Below are positions 25,411 through 34,710 of a DNA stretch of 64,000 bases, piece after piece. The notes beneath the pieces were generated by a model. It saw only the letters and a program-made list of their open reading frames with translations. It was not told the DNA's origin and did not search any database. The translations under genes were made by a program, and so were the position numbers. The DNA lies in assembly GCA_963761975.1 (NCBI GenBank), contig CAVXIR010000002.1:2046001-2110000 (forward strand), written 5' to 3'. This DNA comes from JAMQPK01 sp963761975. Lineage in GTDB: Bacteria; Acidobacteriota; Vicinamibacteria; Vicinamibacterales; JAMQPK01. Within the stretch, counting starts at the first letter, position 1, and every line of letters begins with the position of its first letter.

Positions 25411-25899
25411 CTAGTCGGCCACCCGTTTTGTTGCCGGTTTGCCAGCGCGGGCCAGCGCGCCGATCTTCCATTCGCCAGCAACGAGACGCCAGCCAATTGA
25501 AAAGACTCCCGCATTCGTCGTGCTCATTCCGTTCGCCGTGCGGGCGTAGACCGCAAGCGTCCCCGTTGTGTGGCCGGTGGCTCCCGATTCGTCTGTCGTG
25601 GAACTGTCGATCGTGAGCGCGATGCGCGCGTCGGTGCCGGAGAGGAAGGGCCGCCATTTCTCGACGATCGCCTCCGGCCCGTGAGCTTCCGTCGGCACGA
25701 GAAACACTGCGTCGGCCGCCAGCAACTGTTTGAAAGCCTCGCCATCCGGGCGCAAGAGGGCGTTGACCAGTGCCCTCTCAGCGGTGTCGAGACGAGGAAC
25801 CGCCGTCTGTGCAGCCACGACAGCCGAGTTGCTTTGGGCAGCTACGACAGCCGCATTGCTCAAGAGAAGCGAGGCGGTGATGAAAACGCGTGCAATCAA
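25411..25899 (-). CDS. Secreted DUF4440/SnoaL-like protein
   Basis: The 162-aa protein starts at a TTG preceded by GGAGG and has a signal peptide. It contains an NTF2-like domain: RALVNALLRPDGEAFKQLLA, DAVFLVP, PEAIVEKWRPFLSG and GEWKIGALARAG. The N-terminal region contains NAAVVAAQ and NSAVVAAQ in tandem, a small internal duplication. Function unknown. The C-terminal part of the neighbouring Ser/Thr kinase has the same fold type, which may be more than coincidence. The 187 nt upstream (25900-26086) hold only phrase-like repeats, such as GTCACGGAGGCACGG at about 26053. Confidence 0.75.
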   Translation of the reverse strand: MIARVFITASLLLSNAAVVAAQSNSAVVAAQTAVPRLDTAERALVNALLRPDGEAFKQLLAADAVFLVPTEAHGPEAIVEKWRPFLSGTDARIALTIDSSTTDESGATGHTTGTLAVYARTANGMSTTNAGVFSIGWRLVAGEWKIGALARAGKPATKRVAD

Positions 25900-26086
25900 A
25901 TGTCCCTCCAGCCAGCGTGGTTACGAGGCAAAGCTCGATCCATGCAGGCGCCCCACACATTAGTGCGGAAAGGGAGGGAGACGTGACCCGTTTTTGTTAC
26001 AAAATTACAGATTTGTGCAAACAGCCTAAGGCACGGCGGCCTCCCGTCACGGAGGCACGGACGCGCTGAGACCCACGGAGAAAGGC

Positions 26087-26740
26087 TTACGAAAGTCTCT
26101 GCCAGAGAAGGGATCGGCGCCGGGCGGCGGCGATGCCGATGGTCAGCAACGCCACGGGGGCCACGTGTCCGGCGAGATGGTGAGCCGGATCGTCCAGAGG
26201 ACAGATGATTTGGGTGGCGACGGCACCCAACGTCACGGCCGCGAGTGTTGCGAGAACGGCACTCCACGTCACCTGCAACGGCGCCGCACGGTGCAGCATC
26301 GAAAAGAGCGCCCACCCGGGAAAGAGCGCGAATCCGGCGATTTCAACCATGCAGGCCGCGTGAACGGGCAGCGCGAGGAGGCGGGCGAGCGGTGCGCCGC
26401 CGGCGGTCAGCATCGCGATCAACATCATCACCCATACGCTGAAGACGAGGAGAGGCACGCCACGCTGCGCCGGCGAGCGCTCGGCGCCGGGGACACTCAA
26501 CACCAGCGCGCTTGCGGCCGAGGCGATGCTCGTGACGAGGGCCATCATCGCTAACGCGGCAAACGCCGGTTGGCGAATCGCGATCGGGATATCAGCCCGC
26601 GGGCCAATCACGAGGACACCGGCCGCAGATATCAACAACGAGACCACCGTCCATCGCAGCAGGCGCACCAGTGGAGACGCGAGCGGCTCCACCGGCTCGA
26701 GCGAACGCGTCAGTTCGACGATGAGCTGTTCAGTCTTCAC
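26087..26740 (-). CDS. NrsF-type anti-sigma factor (DUF1109)
   Basis: The 217-aa membrane protein has about six hydrophobic helices and the family signature CPLDDPAHHLAGHVAPV near its C-terminus. In Caulobacter, NrsF holds the ECF sigma factor SigF inactive at the membrane until a stress signal is sensed through conserved cysteines. The GTG start overlaps the end of the sigma gene by 11 nt, consistent with coupled synthesis of the pair. It ends RRRSLLWQRLS. Confidence 0.85.
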   Translation of the reverse strand: MKTEQLIVELTRSLEPVEPLASPLVRLLRWTVVSLLISAAGVLVIGPRADIPIAIRQPAFAALAMMALVTSIASAASALVLSVPGAERSPAQRGVPLLVFSVWVMMLIAMLTAGGAPLARLLALPVHAACMVEIAGFALFPGWALFSMLHRAAPLQVTWSAVLATLAAVTLGAVATQIICPLDDPAHHLAGHVAPVALLTIGIAAARRRSLLWQRLS

Positions 26741-27284
26741 GAGCGCGTCCTTCCAAGAGGCGCCTGAGCAGACGATACCCGCGATGGGCGGTCACTTTGA
26801 CCGCCGACTCCGACATCTTCAGCTGCCCGGCGACGTCGCGCACCGATTGATCCTTGAATTTCAGCTGTTCGATCACCTCACGCTGCCGAGGCGGGAGCGC
26901 AGCGACAGCCGCACGAATCGCTTCCACGTCGACGTCTTCGGTCGTGTCGGCAGCCGCCGCAACCTCGGGCAGCACGTCACTCGATACCTCGCGTGTCGTC
27001 ACACGTTTCTCGCGCCGGATCGCATCGATGAGTCTGCTCGATGCAATCGCGTAGAACCAGGGCGCGAACGGCCGTGCCGAATCGTAGGTCTGACGAGCGC
27101 CATGCACGGCGAGCAACGTCTCCTGGACGACGTCGTCGATCCATGGAACAGGACCCACGCGGGCGCGGGCGAATTTCCGCGCGATCGCCGTCAGCATCAC
27201 CAACAGCGATGCATACGCGGGCTGATCGCCGCTCTGCGCAAGCCGCATCAGAAGAGCGGCTTGTGCCTCCTGCTCACGCGTCAC
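26730..27284 (-). CDS. ECF sigma factor, SigF-like
   Basis: The product of about 184 aa has sigma region 2 (FARARVGPVPWIDDVVQETL, then PFAPWFYAIASSRLIDAIRR) and region 4 (LPPRQREVIEQLKFKDQSVR, then MSESAVKVTAHRGYRLLRRL). I use the GTG at 27284; the frame is open to 27467, but the added part is derived from tandem repeats. It is coupled to the NrsF anti-sigma gene and is presumably released by a stress signal. A palindrome and tandem repeat lie 47-107 nt upstream and could be its autoregulatory promoter. Confidence 0.88.
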   Translation of the reverse strand: MTREQEAQAALLMRLAQSGDQPAYASLLVMLTAIARKFARARVGPVPWIDDVVQETLLAVHGARQTYDSARPFAPWFYAIASSRLIDAIRREKRVTTREVSSDVLPEVAAAADTTEDVDVEAIRAAVAALPPRQREVIEQLKFKDQSVRDVAGQLKMSESAVKVTAHRGYRLLRRLLEGRARED

Positions 27285-27330
27285 CGGCGCGCACCCGGCC
27301 TTGCCAGTACCTACGAATGGAACGCGCGAC

Positions 27331-27391
27331 CGGTTACAGCCGGCACCGTTGTAACCGAGAGCGCGGTGATTTCCGAGAGCGCGGTGATTTC
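27331..27391. promoter_or_regulatory. Palindrome plus 18-bp tandem repeat upstream of sigma factor gene
   Basis: CGGTTACA (27331-27338) and TGTAACCG (27350-27357) form a perfect 8-bp inverted repeat with an 11-nt spacer. It is followed by two perfect tandem copies of CGAGAGCGCGGTGATTTC (27356-27373 and 27374-27391). The position just before the sigma start suggests an operator or sigma-dependent promoter element. No factor can be named. Confidence 0.4.
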
Positions 27392-27481
27392 GTAGTGGAC
27401 CGCAGAAGGGAGCACACACGATGCGATCTGTATTCGATATCCTCGACGGCCGACAATCACTGGGCACACCACCCGCCGCAC

Positions 27482-27622
27482 ATGATCGTTGTTCCCGATC
27501 TCAAAACCCTCGAGGATATTTCGAGTGATCCGCACAACGGTGGCCCGTACGTGATGTACCAGGGCACCCCGTACGCGCACATCATGGCGCCCACGTCGTC
27601 GGCAATCAAGAACGCACGATAG
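27482..27622 (+). pseudogene. Coding-like C-terminal fragment
   Basis: A 46-codon frame encodes MIVVPDLKTLEDISSDPHNG and ends APTSSAIKNAR, with most third positions G or C, unlike the surrounding non-coding DNA. It has no good ribosome site. A second small frame with a better one (GAAGGGAG before the ATG at 27421) runs into the same region in another frame and reads MRSVFDILDGRQ. Together they may be the remnant of one protein broken by an indel. Function not recognised. Confidence 0.3.
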
Positions 27623-27653
27623 GGAGGCACGCTCATGTAATGCCGGCCATCGA

Positions 27654-27703
27654 GGTCACGGAGGCGATCCAACACGGAGGCGCGAAGACACGAAGACGCA
27701 TGG
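27654..27703. repeat. Phrase-like repeat (GGTCACGGAGG type)
   Basis: It reads GGTCACGGAGGCGATCCAAC, ACGGAGGCGCGAAGACACG, AAGACGCATGG. An inverted relative lies at 28122-28176, which on the other strand reads AGGTCACGGAGGAAACAGTT, TCAACACGGAGAGG. Shared words are GGTCACGGAGG and CAACACGGAG. The 449 nt between 27704 and 28121 hold the hairpin at 27853-27987 and otherwise no gene I can support. Confidence 0.5.
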
Positions 27704-27852
27704 AGCAATGCATAGAAAATTGTTCTCTGTAAGGCAAATGTCTGGAATCTTGTTTTTTCGACAAGATTTCACCGGCAACGGTGTCACATCCACCGGTCAT
27801 TCCTGCACGCGCCTGCGAGAGCATACTGCTCTCAACGGAGATTGGGAGCCTC

Positions 27853-27987
27853 GCATCGACGTCGCGCCTCGGGCGCACCCGAACGTGACGACGCCCGAAT
27901 ATCAAGAGCCATGAAATCAGTCGCTCTTGTATTCGGGCGTCGTCTCGTTCGGGTGTGGGCCGCAGACGCGGCCCACGACGTCGATGC
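27853..27987. repeat. Long near-perfect inverted repeat (hairpin)
   Basis: The inner arms are 27876-27909 and 27923-27955; they pair over about 33 bases with one mismatch and one bulge (CACCCGAACG, ACGACGCCCGAAT, CAAGAGC are identical in both). The loop is the 13 bases 27910-27922. Outer arms GCATCGACGTCG at 27853-27864 and its exact complement at 27976-27987 extend the dyad. It could be a MITE, a structured RNA or a recombination product. Confidence 0.75.
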
Positions 27988-28121
27988 ACCCACCCCGAGT
28001 GACGTGACGCCCGCCCACGGAGTCGTCACGAAGCACGTCGTGCCGTCGTGTCCTTCCTTGCTCCAACATTGCTCAAGGACGCGTCGAGCGCTTCGTGGTT
28101 GGTTGCGGCTAGGCAGCGCTG

Positions 28122-28176
28122 CGTTCCTCCGTGTCTCATAGCCTCTCCGTGTTGAAACTGTTTCCTCCGTGACCTT
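28122..28176. repeat. Phrase-like repeat, inverted relative of 27654-27703
   Basis: On the plus strand it reads CGTTCCTCCGTGTCTCATAG, CCTCTCCGTGTTGAAACTG, TTTCCTCCGTGACC. It ends at the stop of the double-VOC gene. It lies at nearly the same distance from the centre of the hairpin as its partner at 27654-27703. Confidence 0.45.
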
Positions 28177-28962
28177 TCAGAACCGCTGAACCAGTTCAAT
28201 CCTCGCCCCCTCGGGTCCTTCGATAAATGCGAGTCTCATGCGTGTGCCGCTCGCCAGCGTTAGATCCCTTGGCTCGGTCGTCACCTTGACGTTTCTCGTC
28301 TTCAACGTGGCGACGGTCTTGTCGACGTCGATCGGGCGGAATCCCAGATGGTCGATCGCATGCCCAGCGCTCGGCACGGTTTCCCCTTTCTGGACGAGCA
28401 CCCAGATGCCGCCGTAGCTGATCCCGTCGATGCGATCTTTCAACTTTCCGATTGTTCCACCGAATGCGTCCGCGTACCACTTCAATGCCGCGCTCGGATC
28501 GGGCGCACGGAGATGAATGTGGTGCACCCCCAGCTTCGCTGCGTCCTGCACGATCTCCAGTCGAACGCCCCACGGATCTTCGACGAATGCCAGTTTGAAC
28601 AGGCCAGCGACCTCACGCGCCGGCGTGACAATCTTGGCGCCGTCGGCTTCGAGCCCCTTCATGGTGGCATCCAGATCGGTCACCGAGAAGCCGATGTGAT
28701 CGATCGCGCTGCCCATGCTCGGCTTTGCCGTGGCGTTTCGCTGAAAAATGATCCGCGTGTCCCCGAACATGAGCCGTTCGGGACCTTCAGCGGTCTTCTG
28801 CCCGCCAAAGTGTTTCGCGTACCATTCCACCGCCTGGGCCTGATCCGGGGCGGCGAGGTGAATGTGATCGATCATGTTCTTGAATTCCGCCTGCGCGAAG
28901 GCGCTGGATGCCGACATCATCAGCCCGACCGCAAGACACGTTGTGCCGCATATGAATCGCAC
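28177..28962 (-). CDS. Secreted double-VOC (glyoxalase-like) protein
   Basis: The 261-aa protein starts at a GTG four bases after AGGAGG; an upstream ATG at 28986 precedes the ribosome site. It has a signal peptide (...CLAVGLMMSASSAFAQ) and two VOC modules: IDHIHLAAPDQAQAVEWYAK with AIDHIGFSVTDLD and WGVRLEIVQD, then VHHIHLRAPDPSAALKWYAD with AIDHLGFRPIDVD and ARIELVQRF. Metal-ligand His and Glu positions look conserved in both halves. The substrate is unknown; a secreted glyoxalase or dioxygenase-like enzyme is possible. Confidence 0.85.
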   Translation of the reverse strand: MRFICGTTCLAVGLMMSASSAFAQAEFKNMIDHIHLAAPDQAQAVEWYAKHFGGQKTAEGPERLMFGDTRIIFQRNATAKPSMGSAIDHIGFSVTDLDATMKGLEADGAKIVTPAREVAGLFKLAFVEDPWGVRLEIVQDAAKLGVHHIHLRAPDPSAALKWYADAFGGTIGKLKDRIDGISYGGIWVLVQKGETVPSAGHAIDHLGFRPIDVDKTVATLKTRNVKVTTEPRDLTLASGTRMRLAFIEGPEGARIELVQRF

Positions 28963-29178
28963 GAGACCTCCTGGATGGACGGCCAAGGTAAAGAGTATGC
29001 CCGATCCGGTTCAGCGAGCGATCAGTGAGGTCCAGGACCGGTTCCGCGCGCAACGCGAGTGCAATTACGTAGCAATTTGTATCAGCGCGTTGGGCCTGTG
29101 CAGCGAGAAGAGGTGCTTGAAGTAAGATGCGCCTTACAGAATCAGTTCGGTGTCAGTGTTCGACGCAGGAGGCGCATC

Positions 29179-31702
29179 ATGAGAGCCATGAAGCTGGTGT
29201 TACCCGCGTGTGCGGCGATCGCGATGGCGGTTGCACTCGTATTCCCTCTCGATCGCTCGTCTGATCTCGCTGCGGCGCAGCGGCCTGCTGGCGCGCTGAA
29301 CTGCAACCTGACGCAGTACAAAGCCAGTACAGGTCTCACAGCGGCTCTCGAAGGCGATGTGCTGAACCTGTCGTGGAATGGGCAGGGCACATCGCAGCTG
29401 CGCGCGCGGTTCGCGATTGACTCGGGGACGCCAACGATTCGCGACCTGTCGGTGCGTCGCGGTGGCGGCGAATGGGCTGCCCTTGGACAGAATCTGACAG
29501 CGGAATATCAAGTCACGACCGGTCACTCGCCGCATGTCGAACGACCAGGCGAACGCACTGTCCAGTCTCGGCATCGATGTCACCCAGGAGGTGATCGACA
29601 AGTACCGCTGGTACGCGTTCTGGGACGCGCCGCTCAGCATCCCCGGCTACAACGTTCCCGCAGCGGGCGGACGAGGAGGTGGCGGCGCAGGTCGTGGCGC
29701 CGGCCCACAGGGTCAGGCGCCGGCGACGCCGACGGCGACACCGACGCCGACGGCGACGCCGACGCTCGGACAGGGAGGGACCATCCCCGAGCAGGTGGCA
29801 GCCCTGCAGTCCGGATCGCGAGGCAGACCGGGCTACAACCCGAATCCGAATCCCCCGGGGTTTACCGGTGGCCGCGGGTTTGGTCTCCCGAGAACGAAAG
29901 AAGAAATCCGCCGCGGCGTGTCGGCGTTTTCGGCGTCCTCGTGCGACGTCAAGAGCGATGGCAGCAGCCTCGCGGTGACGTTTCCCGGCATGAAGCTCGG
30001 CATCTTCGAGGGCAATCTGCGGTTCACCGTGTATCGCGGCACCAACCTCATTCAAATGGACGCGGTGGCGCGTACCAATGAGCCCTGGGTGGCCTACAAG
30101 TACGACGCCGGCCTGAAGGGATTTTCCACGGCGACGATGCCCAGAGTGATCTGGCGCGACACGGGCGGATGGCCTCAGCAGCATCAGTTCGGCGGGCCGA
30201 AATCAATCGGCCTCGCGGGCGTTCGCGCCGCCAACCGCGTGCTCGTGGCTGAAGGGCCGCGCGGCTCTGTGGCGACGTTCCCACCGCCGCACACCTTCTT
30301 CTTCACCCGCGAAGTGGATGTGAACCTCGGATACGTCTTCCACCGCAACGATGGAGGTGGGAGCTACAGCATCGGCGTCACGATGCCCGAGGCCGAGTCA
30401 GACACGTTCCCGCAATACGAGCAGAATTACGCGCTTTACAACGCCCCTCCAGGCACGTGGCAGAAGATGTCGACGTTCTTCTACGTAAGCCCCGAGGCAG
30501 GCGAAGCGACCCGGCAGGCCGCACTGGCGTTCACGCACGGCGACGTCTTCAAGCCGGTTCCTGGTTACAAGACGTTCGTCAACCACTTCCATCTGCGGGT
30601 CGTCGACCGGATGCGCGTGGGCGGGTTCGACACACCGCTCCAGGACCTGATGGCGATGAAGGCGATCGGCCTCAATGTCATCGGTCTGAGCGATTTCCAC
30701 GCAGACAGTCTTGCGGCGAACGACTACGGTCCCGCGCGGTTCAGAGATCAGAAAGACTACGGCGAAGTGTCACGGCGGCTCTCGGACAAGGATTTTCTGG
30801 TGCTGCCGTGGGAGGAGCCGAGCGTGGCGTTCGGCGGCCATTACAACATCATGTGGCCGAAGAATGTCTTCTGGTCGAAACCAAACAGGATCGGCGGCGG
30901 GCAGGGCTCGCAGGCGGACGCGCCCGTCAAGATGTTGCCGTTCGAGGAGAGCGATGCGACCTACGGCAAGGTCTATCACACGGGCAACGCCGAGAACGTC
31001 CAGCGCCTGCTCGACGCCGAAGGCGGCTACTGGTATCACGCACACCCCCGCACGAAGTCGACGGCCGGCTTCCCGGACGCGACGTGGGGCACGAAGTACC
31101 TGAAGAGCGATCGGTACCTCGGCGTGGCGTTCAAACCGGGCATGGGGCAGGACAATTCCGAAAGCACGATGTGCGAGTGGCGATGCTTCGATGCGGTGGA
31201 CACGATGAACAACTTGAACGCCGGGCAGGGCATCGGTCCCAAGTACGTCATCGCCGATATCGACACGTACCGGAAGAACCCCGAAGATGACTTGTACGCG
31301 AACTACCCGGTGAATTACCTGAAGATGGACGTGGTGCCGGGACCGGACCAGGATTGGAGTCCGGTGCTGAAGGCCATGCGCGACGGCAACTTCTTTGTGA
31401 CGACCGGAGAAATTCTGATCAAGAACTACGTGGTCGCGGGCGCGGGCAACCAGCGGACGATTACCGCTGACGCCGAATGGACGTTCCCCATGGCCTTCAT
31501 GGAAATCGTCACCGGTGATGGGAAGACCGTCAGCAAGCAGGTGATCTCGGCGACCGAGATGCAGGCGTTCGGAACGAGGAAGCTGTCCATTCCGTTCGAT
31601 GCCACCGGCAAGAAATGGGTGCGTTTCGCGATGTGGGACGTGGCCGGCAACGGCGCCTTCACGCAGCCGCAGTGGCTGACAGGAGGGAAGGCGACCAATT
31701 AG
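29179..31702 (+). pseudogene. Secreted PHP-like metallohydrolase-type protein, frameshifted
   Basis: The ATG at 29179 follows GCAGGAGG and opens a signal peptide (MRAMKLVLPACAAIAMAVAL). The first frame reads to AEYQVTTG at about 29520; the second resumes TRRMSNDQANALSSLGIDV and continues to 31702. The whole would be about 840 aa. A Pro/Thr/Gly-rich linker (TPTATPTPTATPT) is followed by a beta-rich region. The C-terminal part has possible metal-binding clusters, GLSDFHADSL, GGHYNIMWP and YWYHAHPRT, and FFVTTGE, like PHP/CehA-type hydrolases. The break is in GGTCACTCGC. The 216 nt upstream (28963-29178) hold no gene. Confidence 0.7.
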
Positions 31703-31790
31703 CCATTGCCATATTGGTGATTGACGATTGCCAAATTGGATGGTCGATTGGCAATCGTCATTCGCCAATCAATTTGGCAATTGATCATTT
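31703..31790. repeat. TTGGCAAT-type AT-rich repeat tract
   Basis: Words such as GATTGCCAAATTGG, CGATTGGCAATCG, CGCCAATCAATTTGGCAATTG recur in both orientations over about 90 nt. The tract is clearly more AT-rich than its surroundings. It lies between the PHP-like gene and transketolase, and contains no gene. Confidence 0.5.
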
Positions 31791-31889
31791 CCCCGCCCCG
31801 TCCATCGCCTCCACGCTTGAGGCGTGGCCGCACTCATGGTACCCCCTCACAGTTTGAACAAACGTGCAGCGCGGCGCGAGGAGCATGAG

Positions 31890-33947
31890 ATGTCACACGA
31901 TCTCGACGAGCTGTGCGTCAATACCGTGCGGTTCCTGTCGGTGGACGCAGTACAAAGGGCCGAGAGCGGACATCCCGGCATGCCACTTGGCGCCGCGCCG
32001 ATGGCCTATACGCTGTGGACCCGATTTCTCAAACACAATCCCAGAAACCCGGCTTGGTTCGATCGCGACCGCTTCGTGCTGTCGGCGGGACACGCATCGA
32101 TGCTGCTCTACAGCCTGTTGCATCTTACCGGATACGATCTTTCGCTCGACGACATCAAGCAGTTCCGCCAGTGGCGCAGCAGGACGCCAGGCCATCCCGA
32201 ACGCGGCCACACGCCCGGTGTAGAGGTTACGACGGGCCCGCTCGGACAGGGTTTCGGCAACGCCGTCGGAATGGCCATCGCAGAGGCTGGGCTTGCGGCG
32301 CGCTACAACCGTCCGGGATTCGACATCATCGACCACACCACCTACGTCATCGCGAGCGATGGAGATTTGATGGAAGGCGTTGCCGGAGAAGCGGCGTCGC
32401 TGGCGGGGCACCTGCAACTCAGGAAGCTGATCTGTCTGTACGACGACAACGGCGTCACGCTTGCGGGCGGCGCCACGCTGACATTCACCGAAGATCGCCT
32501 TCGGCGTTTTGAAGCATACGGGTGGAAGACGCTCTCGGTGGCGGACGGCAACGACATCGCGTCCATTGAGTCGGCCTTGCAGGCGGCGCGAGCCGAGACC
32601 AGCCGGCCGACGCTCGTCGTCGTGCGAACGCATATCGGTTATGGCTCGCCGCACAAGCAGGACACCTTCGATGCCCACGGCTCGCCTTTGGGCGCGGATG
32701 AAGTGCGCCTCACCAAAGAGCGGCTCGGGTGGCCGACGGAGCCGGCCTTCCTGATTCCCGAACCGGCATTGTCGCACTTCCGCGAGGCGCTTCCACGCGG
32801 CGCGCGCGCCGAAACTGAGTGGAGCGATCGCATGGCAGCCTATGCGCGCGCGTTCCCCGATTTGGCGCGCGAACTGGAGCGGAACGTGCGCGGCGATCTG
32901 CCGCCTGGCTGGGACGCGAACATCCCGACGTTCCCTTCTGACGCAAAGGGTCTGGCGACGCGTGTGGCTTCAGGTCGCGTGATGAATGCGATCGCGCCCG
33001 CACTGCCGGCGCTGATTGGCGGTTCAGCCGATCTGAATCCCTCGACTCACACCGTGCTCAAAGGGCTCGGCGATTTTGGCGCGCCGAATGGCGACACCGC
33101 GGTGATTCAAGGCTCGGCCGGTGGCGGCGTCAGCTTCGCCGGACGGAACCTTCACTTCGGTGTTCGCGAACACACCATGGGCGCCATCACCAACGGTCTG
33201 GCAGCGCACGGCGGAACGCTTCCGTACGACGCCACGTTTCTTGTCTTCTCCGATTACATGCGTCCGCCCATCCGACTGGCGGCGCTCATGAAGTTGCACG
33301 TCATTCACATCTTCACGCACGATAGCATCGCGTTGGGGGAGGACGGCCCGACACACCAGCCTGTCGAACATCTCGCGTCGTTGCGCGCGATCCCCGATAT
33401 GACGGTCATCAGGCCCGCCGATGCCAATGAAACCGCGGTTGCATGGCGAGTGGCGTGCGAGACGCGCGACCGTCCGGTCGTACTGGTCCTGACGAGACAG
33501 CCCGTGCCCACGCTCGATCGACATCGCTTCGCATCGGCAGACGGGTTGCGACGCGGTGCGTATATCCTGGCCGACGCCCCTGAGGGTCGGCCCGAACTGA
33601 TACTCATCGCCAGCGGATCGGAGGTCGGTCTGATGGTGGCGGCAGCCGAGCGCCTGCAATCGCAGAGCGTCGCCCTTCGATGTGTCTCCATGCCGAGCTG
33701 GGACCTCTTCAATGCACTTCCGCGCGCTGAACAGGACAACGTGCTGCCACCAGCTGTCACCGCGCGGCTGGCCATCGAAATGGGTGTGTCGCAAGGATGG
33801 CGTCCGTTTGTCGGCGATGCAGGCGATGTTCTGAGCATCGATCGCTTTGGGGCGTCCGCGCCTGGCGACGTGGTGCAGCGGGAATATGGCTTGACCGTGG
33901 ACGAAGTGTGCCGGCGGGCGCTGGCCCTGATCGGGCCGCGCCCATAA
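31890..33947 (+). CDS. tkt: Transketolase
   Basis: The 685-aa product interconverts pentose phosphates and glycolytic sugars, using thiamine diphosphate. Seen: VDAVQRAESGHPGMPLGAAP at the N-terminus, the TPP motif region ASDGDLMEGVAGEAASLAGH followed by LYDDN, RTHIGYGSPHKQDTFDAHGS, and the pyrimidine domain with HFGVREHTMGAITNGLAAHG and HDSIALGEDGPTHQPVEHLA. These catalytic His and Glu positions are intact, and the length is normal. The start at 31890 is preceded by GAGGAG; the open frame begins earlier without signs of coding. Confidence 0.97.
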   Translation: MSHDLDELCVNTVRFLSVDAVQRAESGHPGMPLGAAPMAYTLWTRFLKHNPRNPAWFDRDRFVLSAGHASMLLYSLLHLTGYDLSLDDIKQFRQWRSRTPGHPERGHTPGVEVTTGPLGQGFGNAVGMAIAEAGLAARYNRPGFDIIDHTTYVIASDGDLMEGVAGEAASLAGHLQLRKLICLYDDNGVTLAGGATLTFTEDRLRRFEAYGWKTLSVADGNDIASIESALQAARAETSRPTLVVVRTHIGYGSPHKQDTFDAHGSPLGADEVRLTKERLGWPTEPAFLIPEPALSHFREALPRGARAETEWSDRMAAYARAFPDLARELERNVRGDLPPGWDANIPTFPSDAKGLATRVASGRVMNAIAPALPALIGGSADLNPSTHTVLKGLGDFGAPNGDTAVIQGSAGGGVSFAGRNLHFGVREHTMGAITNGLAAHGGTLPYDATFLVFSDYMRPPIRLAALMKLHVIHIFTHDSIALGEDGPTHQPVEHLASLRAIPDMTVIRPADANETAVAWRVACETRDRPVVLVLTRQPVPTLDRHRFASADGLRRGAYILADAPEGRPELILIASGSEVGLMVAAAERLQSQSVALRCVSMPSWDLFNALPRAEQDNVLPPAVTARLAIEMGVSQGWRPFVGDAGDVLSIDRFGASAPGDVVQREYGLTVDEVCRRALALIGPRP

Positions 33948-34012
33948 AATCGTGTTGAAGCCGAATTTGAGGAGGAGCGGGGTATTCTAAGAAGGTGCAG
34001 AAAGGAAGCACC

Positions 34013-34624
34013 ATGAATCCCTTCGCAGTTCTCGTGTTGACCGTTGTCCTTTCCGCCCCGGTTGTTGCGGGTGCGCAGGAACCGGTCAGTCCGCAGGCCC
34101 ATTTCGATGCTGGCCGCTACGACGAGGCCATCAACGCCATCGCGGCGCAGGGTGAGCCAGCGCCGGAAACGATCTACCTCGCGGGACGAAGCCATCTCCA
34201 TCTGAATCGCTCGGACGAAGCGCGTGCGCAGTTCGCACGGCTTTCGACTGGAGTCGACCCGGCCACTGCGTGGTCGCTCGTCGGCGAGTCTGCCATCGCG
34301 CTCGTCGATGGCAATCCTCCTCTCGCCATTGAGAAGGCCACCCAGGCGGTGGCACTGGCGCCCGATTCGTTTCATCCCAACTACCAGCTCGGGCTGGCAC
34401 AGAGCGCGGCAGAGCAGTGGGAACCGGCTGCGGGCGCATTCGAGAAGGCGTCAAGCATCAATCCGGCATTTGCCTACGCGCATTACTACGGGGGGCTCGC
34501 GTATTCGAGGCTCAGCCGGATCGATCAGATGGCGACCCACCTCGAATATTTCTTGAAGCTGGCGCCGAACGCGCCCGAGCAGCCCGCGGTGATGGCGCTG
34601 CTGCGAAGCGTGCGCGGTCGCTGA
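34013..34624 (+). CDS. Secreted TPR protein
   Basis: The 203-aa protein has a signal peptide (MNPFAVLVLTVVLSAPVVAG) and about four TPR units: AHFDAGRYDEAINAIAAQG, YLAGRSHLHLNRSDEARAQF, PNYQLGLAQSAAEQWEPAA and AHYYGGLAYSRLSRIDQMAT. It is likely a periplasmic scaffold. AAGGAAG precedes the ATG. It follows transketolase by 65 nt on the same strand. Confidence 0.8.
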   Translation: MNPFAVLVLTVVLSAPVVAGAQEPVSPQAHFDAGRYDEAINAIAAQGEPAPETIYLAGRSHLHLNRSDEARAQFARLSTGVDPATAWSLVGESAIALVDGNPPLAIEKATQAVALAPDSFHPNYQLGLAQSAAEQWEPAAGAFEKASSINPAFAYAHYYGGLAYSRLSRIDQMATHLEYFLKLAPNAPEQPAVMALLRSVRGR

Positions 34625-34632
34625 TCTGGCAC

Positions 34633-34710
34633 CGTTTAGCGTTTGCCGTTTGCCGTCGTGTCTTCGTGTCTTCGTTGGTTCGTGTCGTCGTGGTCGCTGC
34701 CTTCGTGGTC
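34633..34710. repeat. Phrase-like repeat (GTGTCTTCGTGTCTTCGT type)
   Basis: It contains GTTTGCCGTTTGCCGTCGTG, then TCTTCGTGTCTTCGTTGG, TTCGTGTCGTCGTGG and CCTTCGTGGTCAGAAGG. The repeat lies between convergent genes and touches the stop of the giant envelope gene. It belongs to the same style of word repeat as the ones near 27.7 kb and 3.4 kb. Confidence 0.45.
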
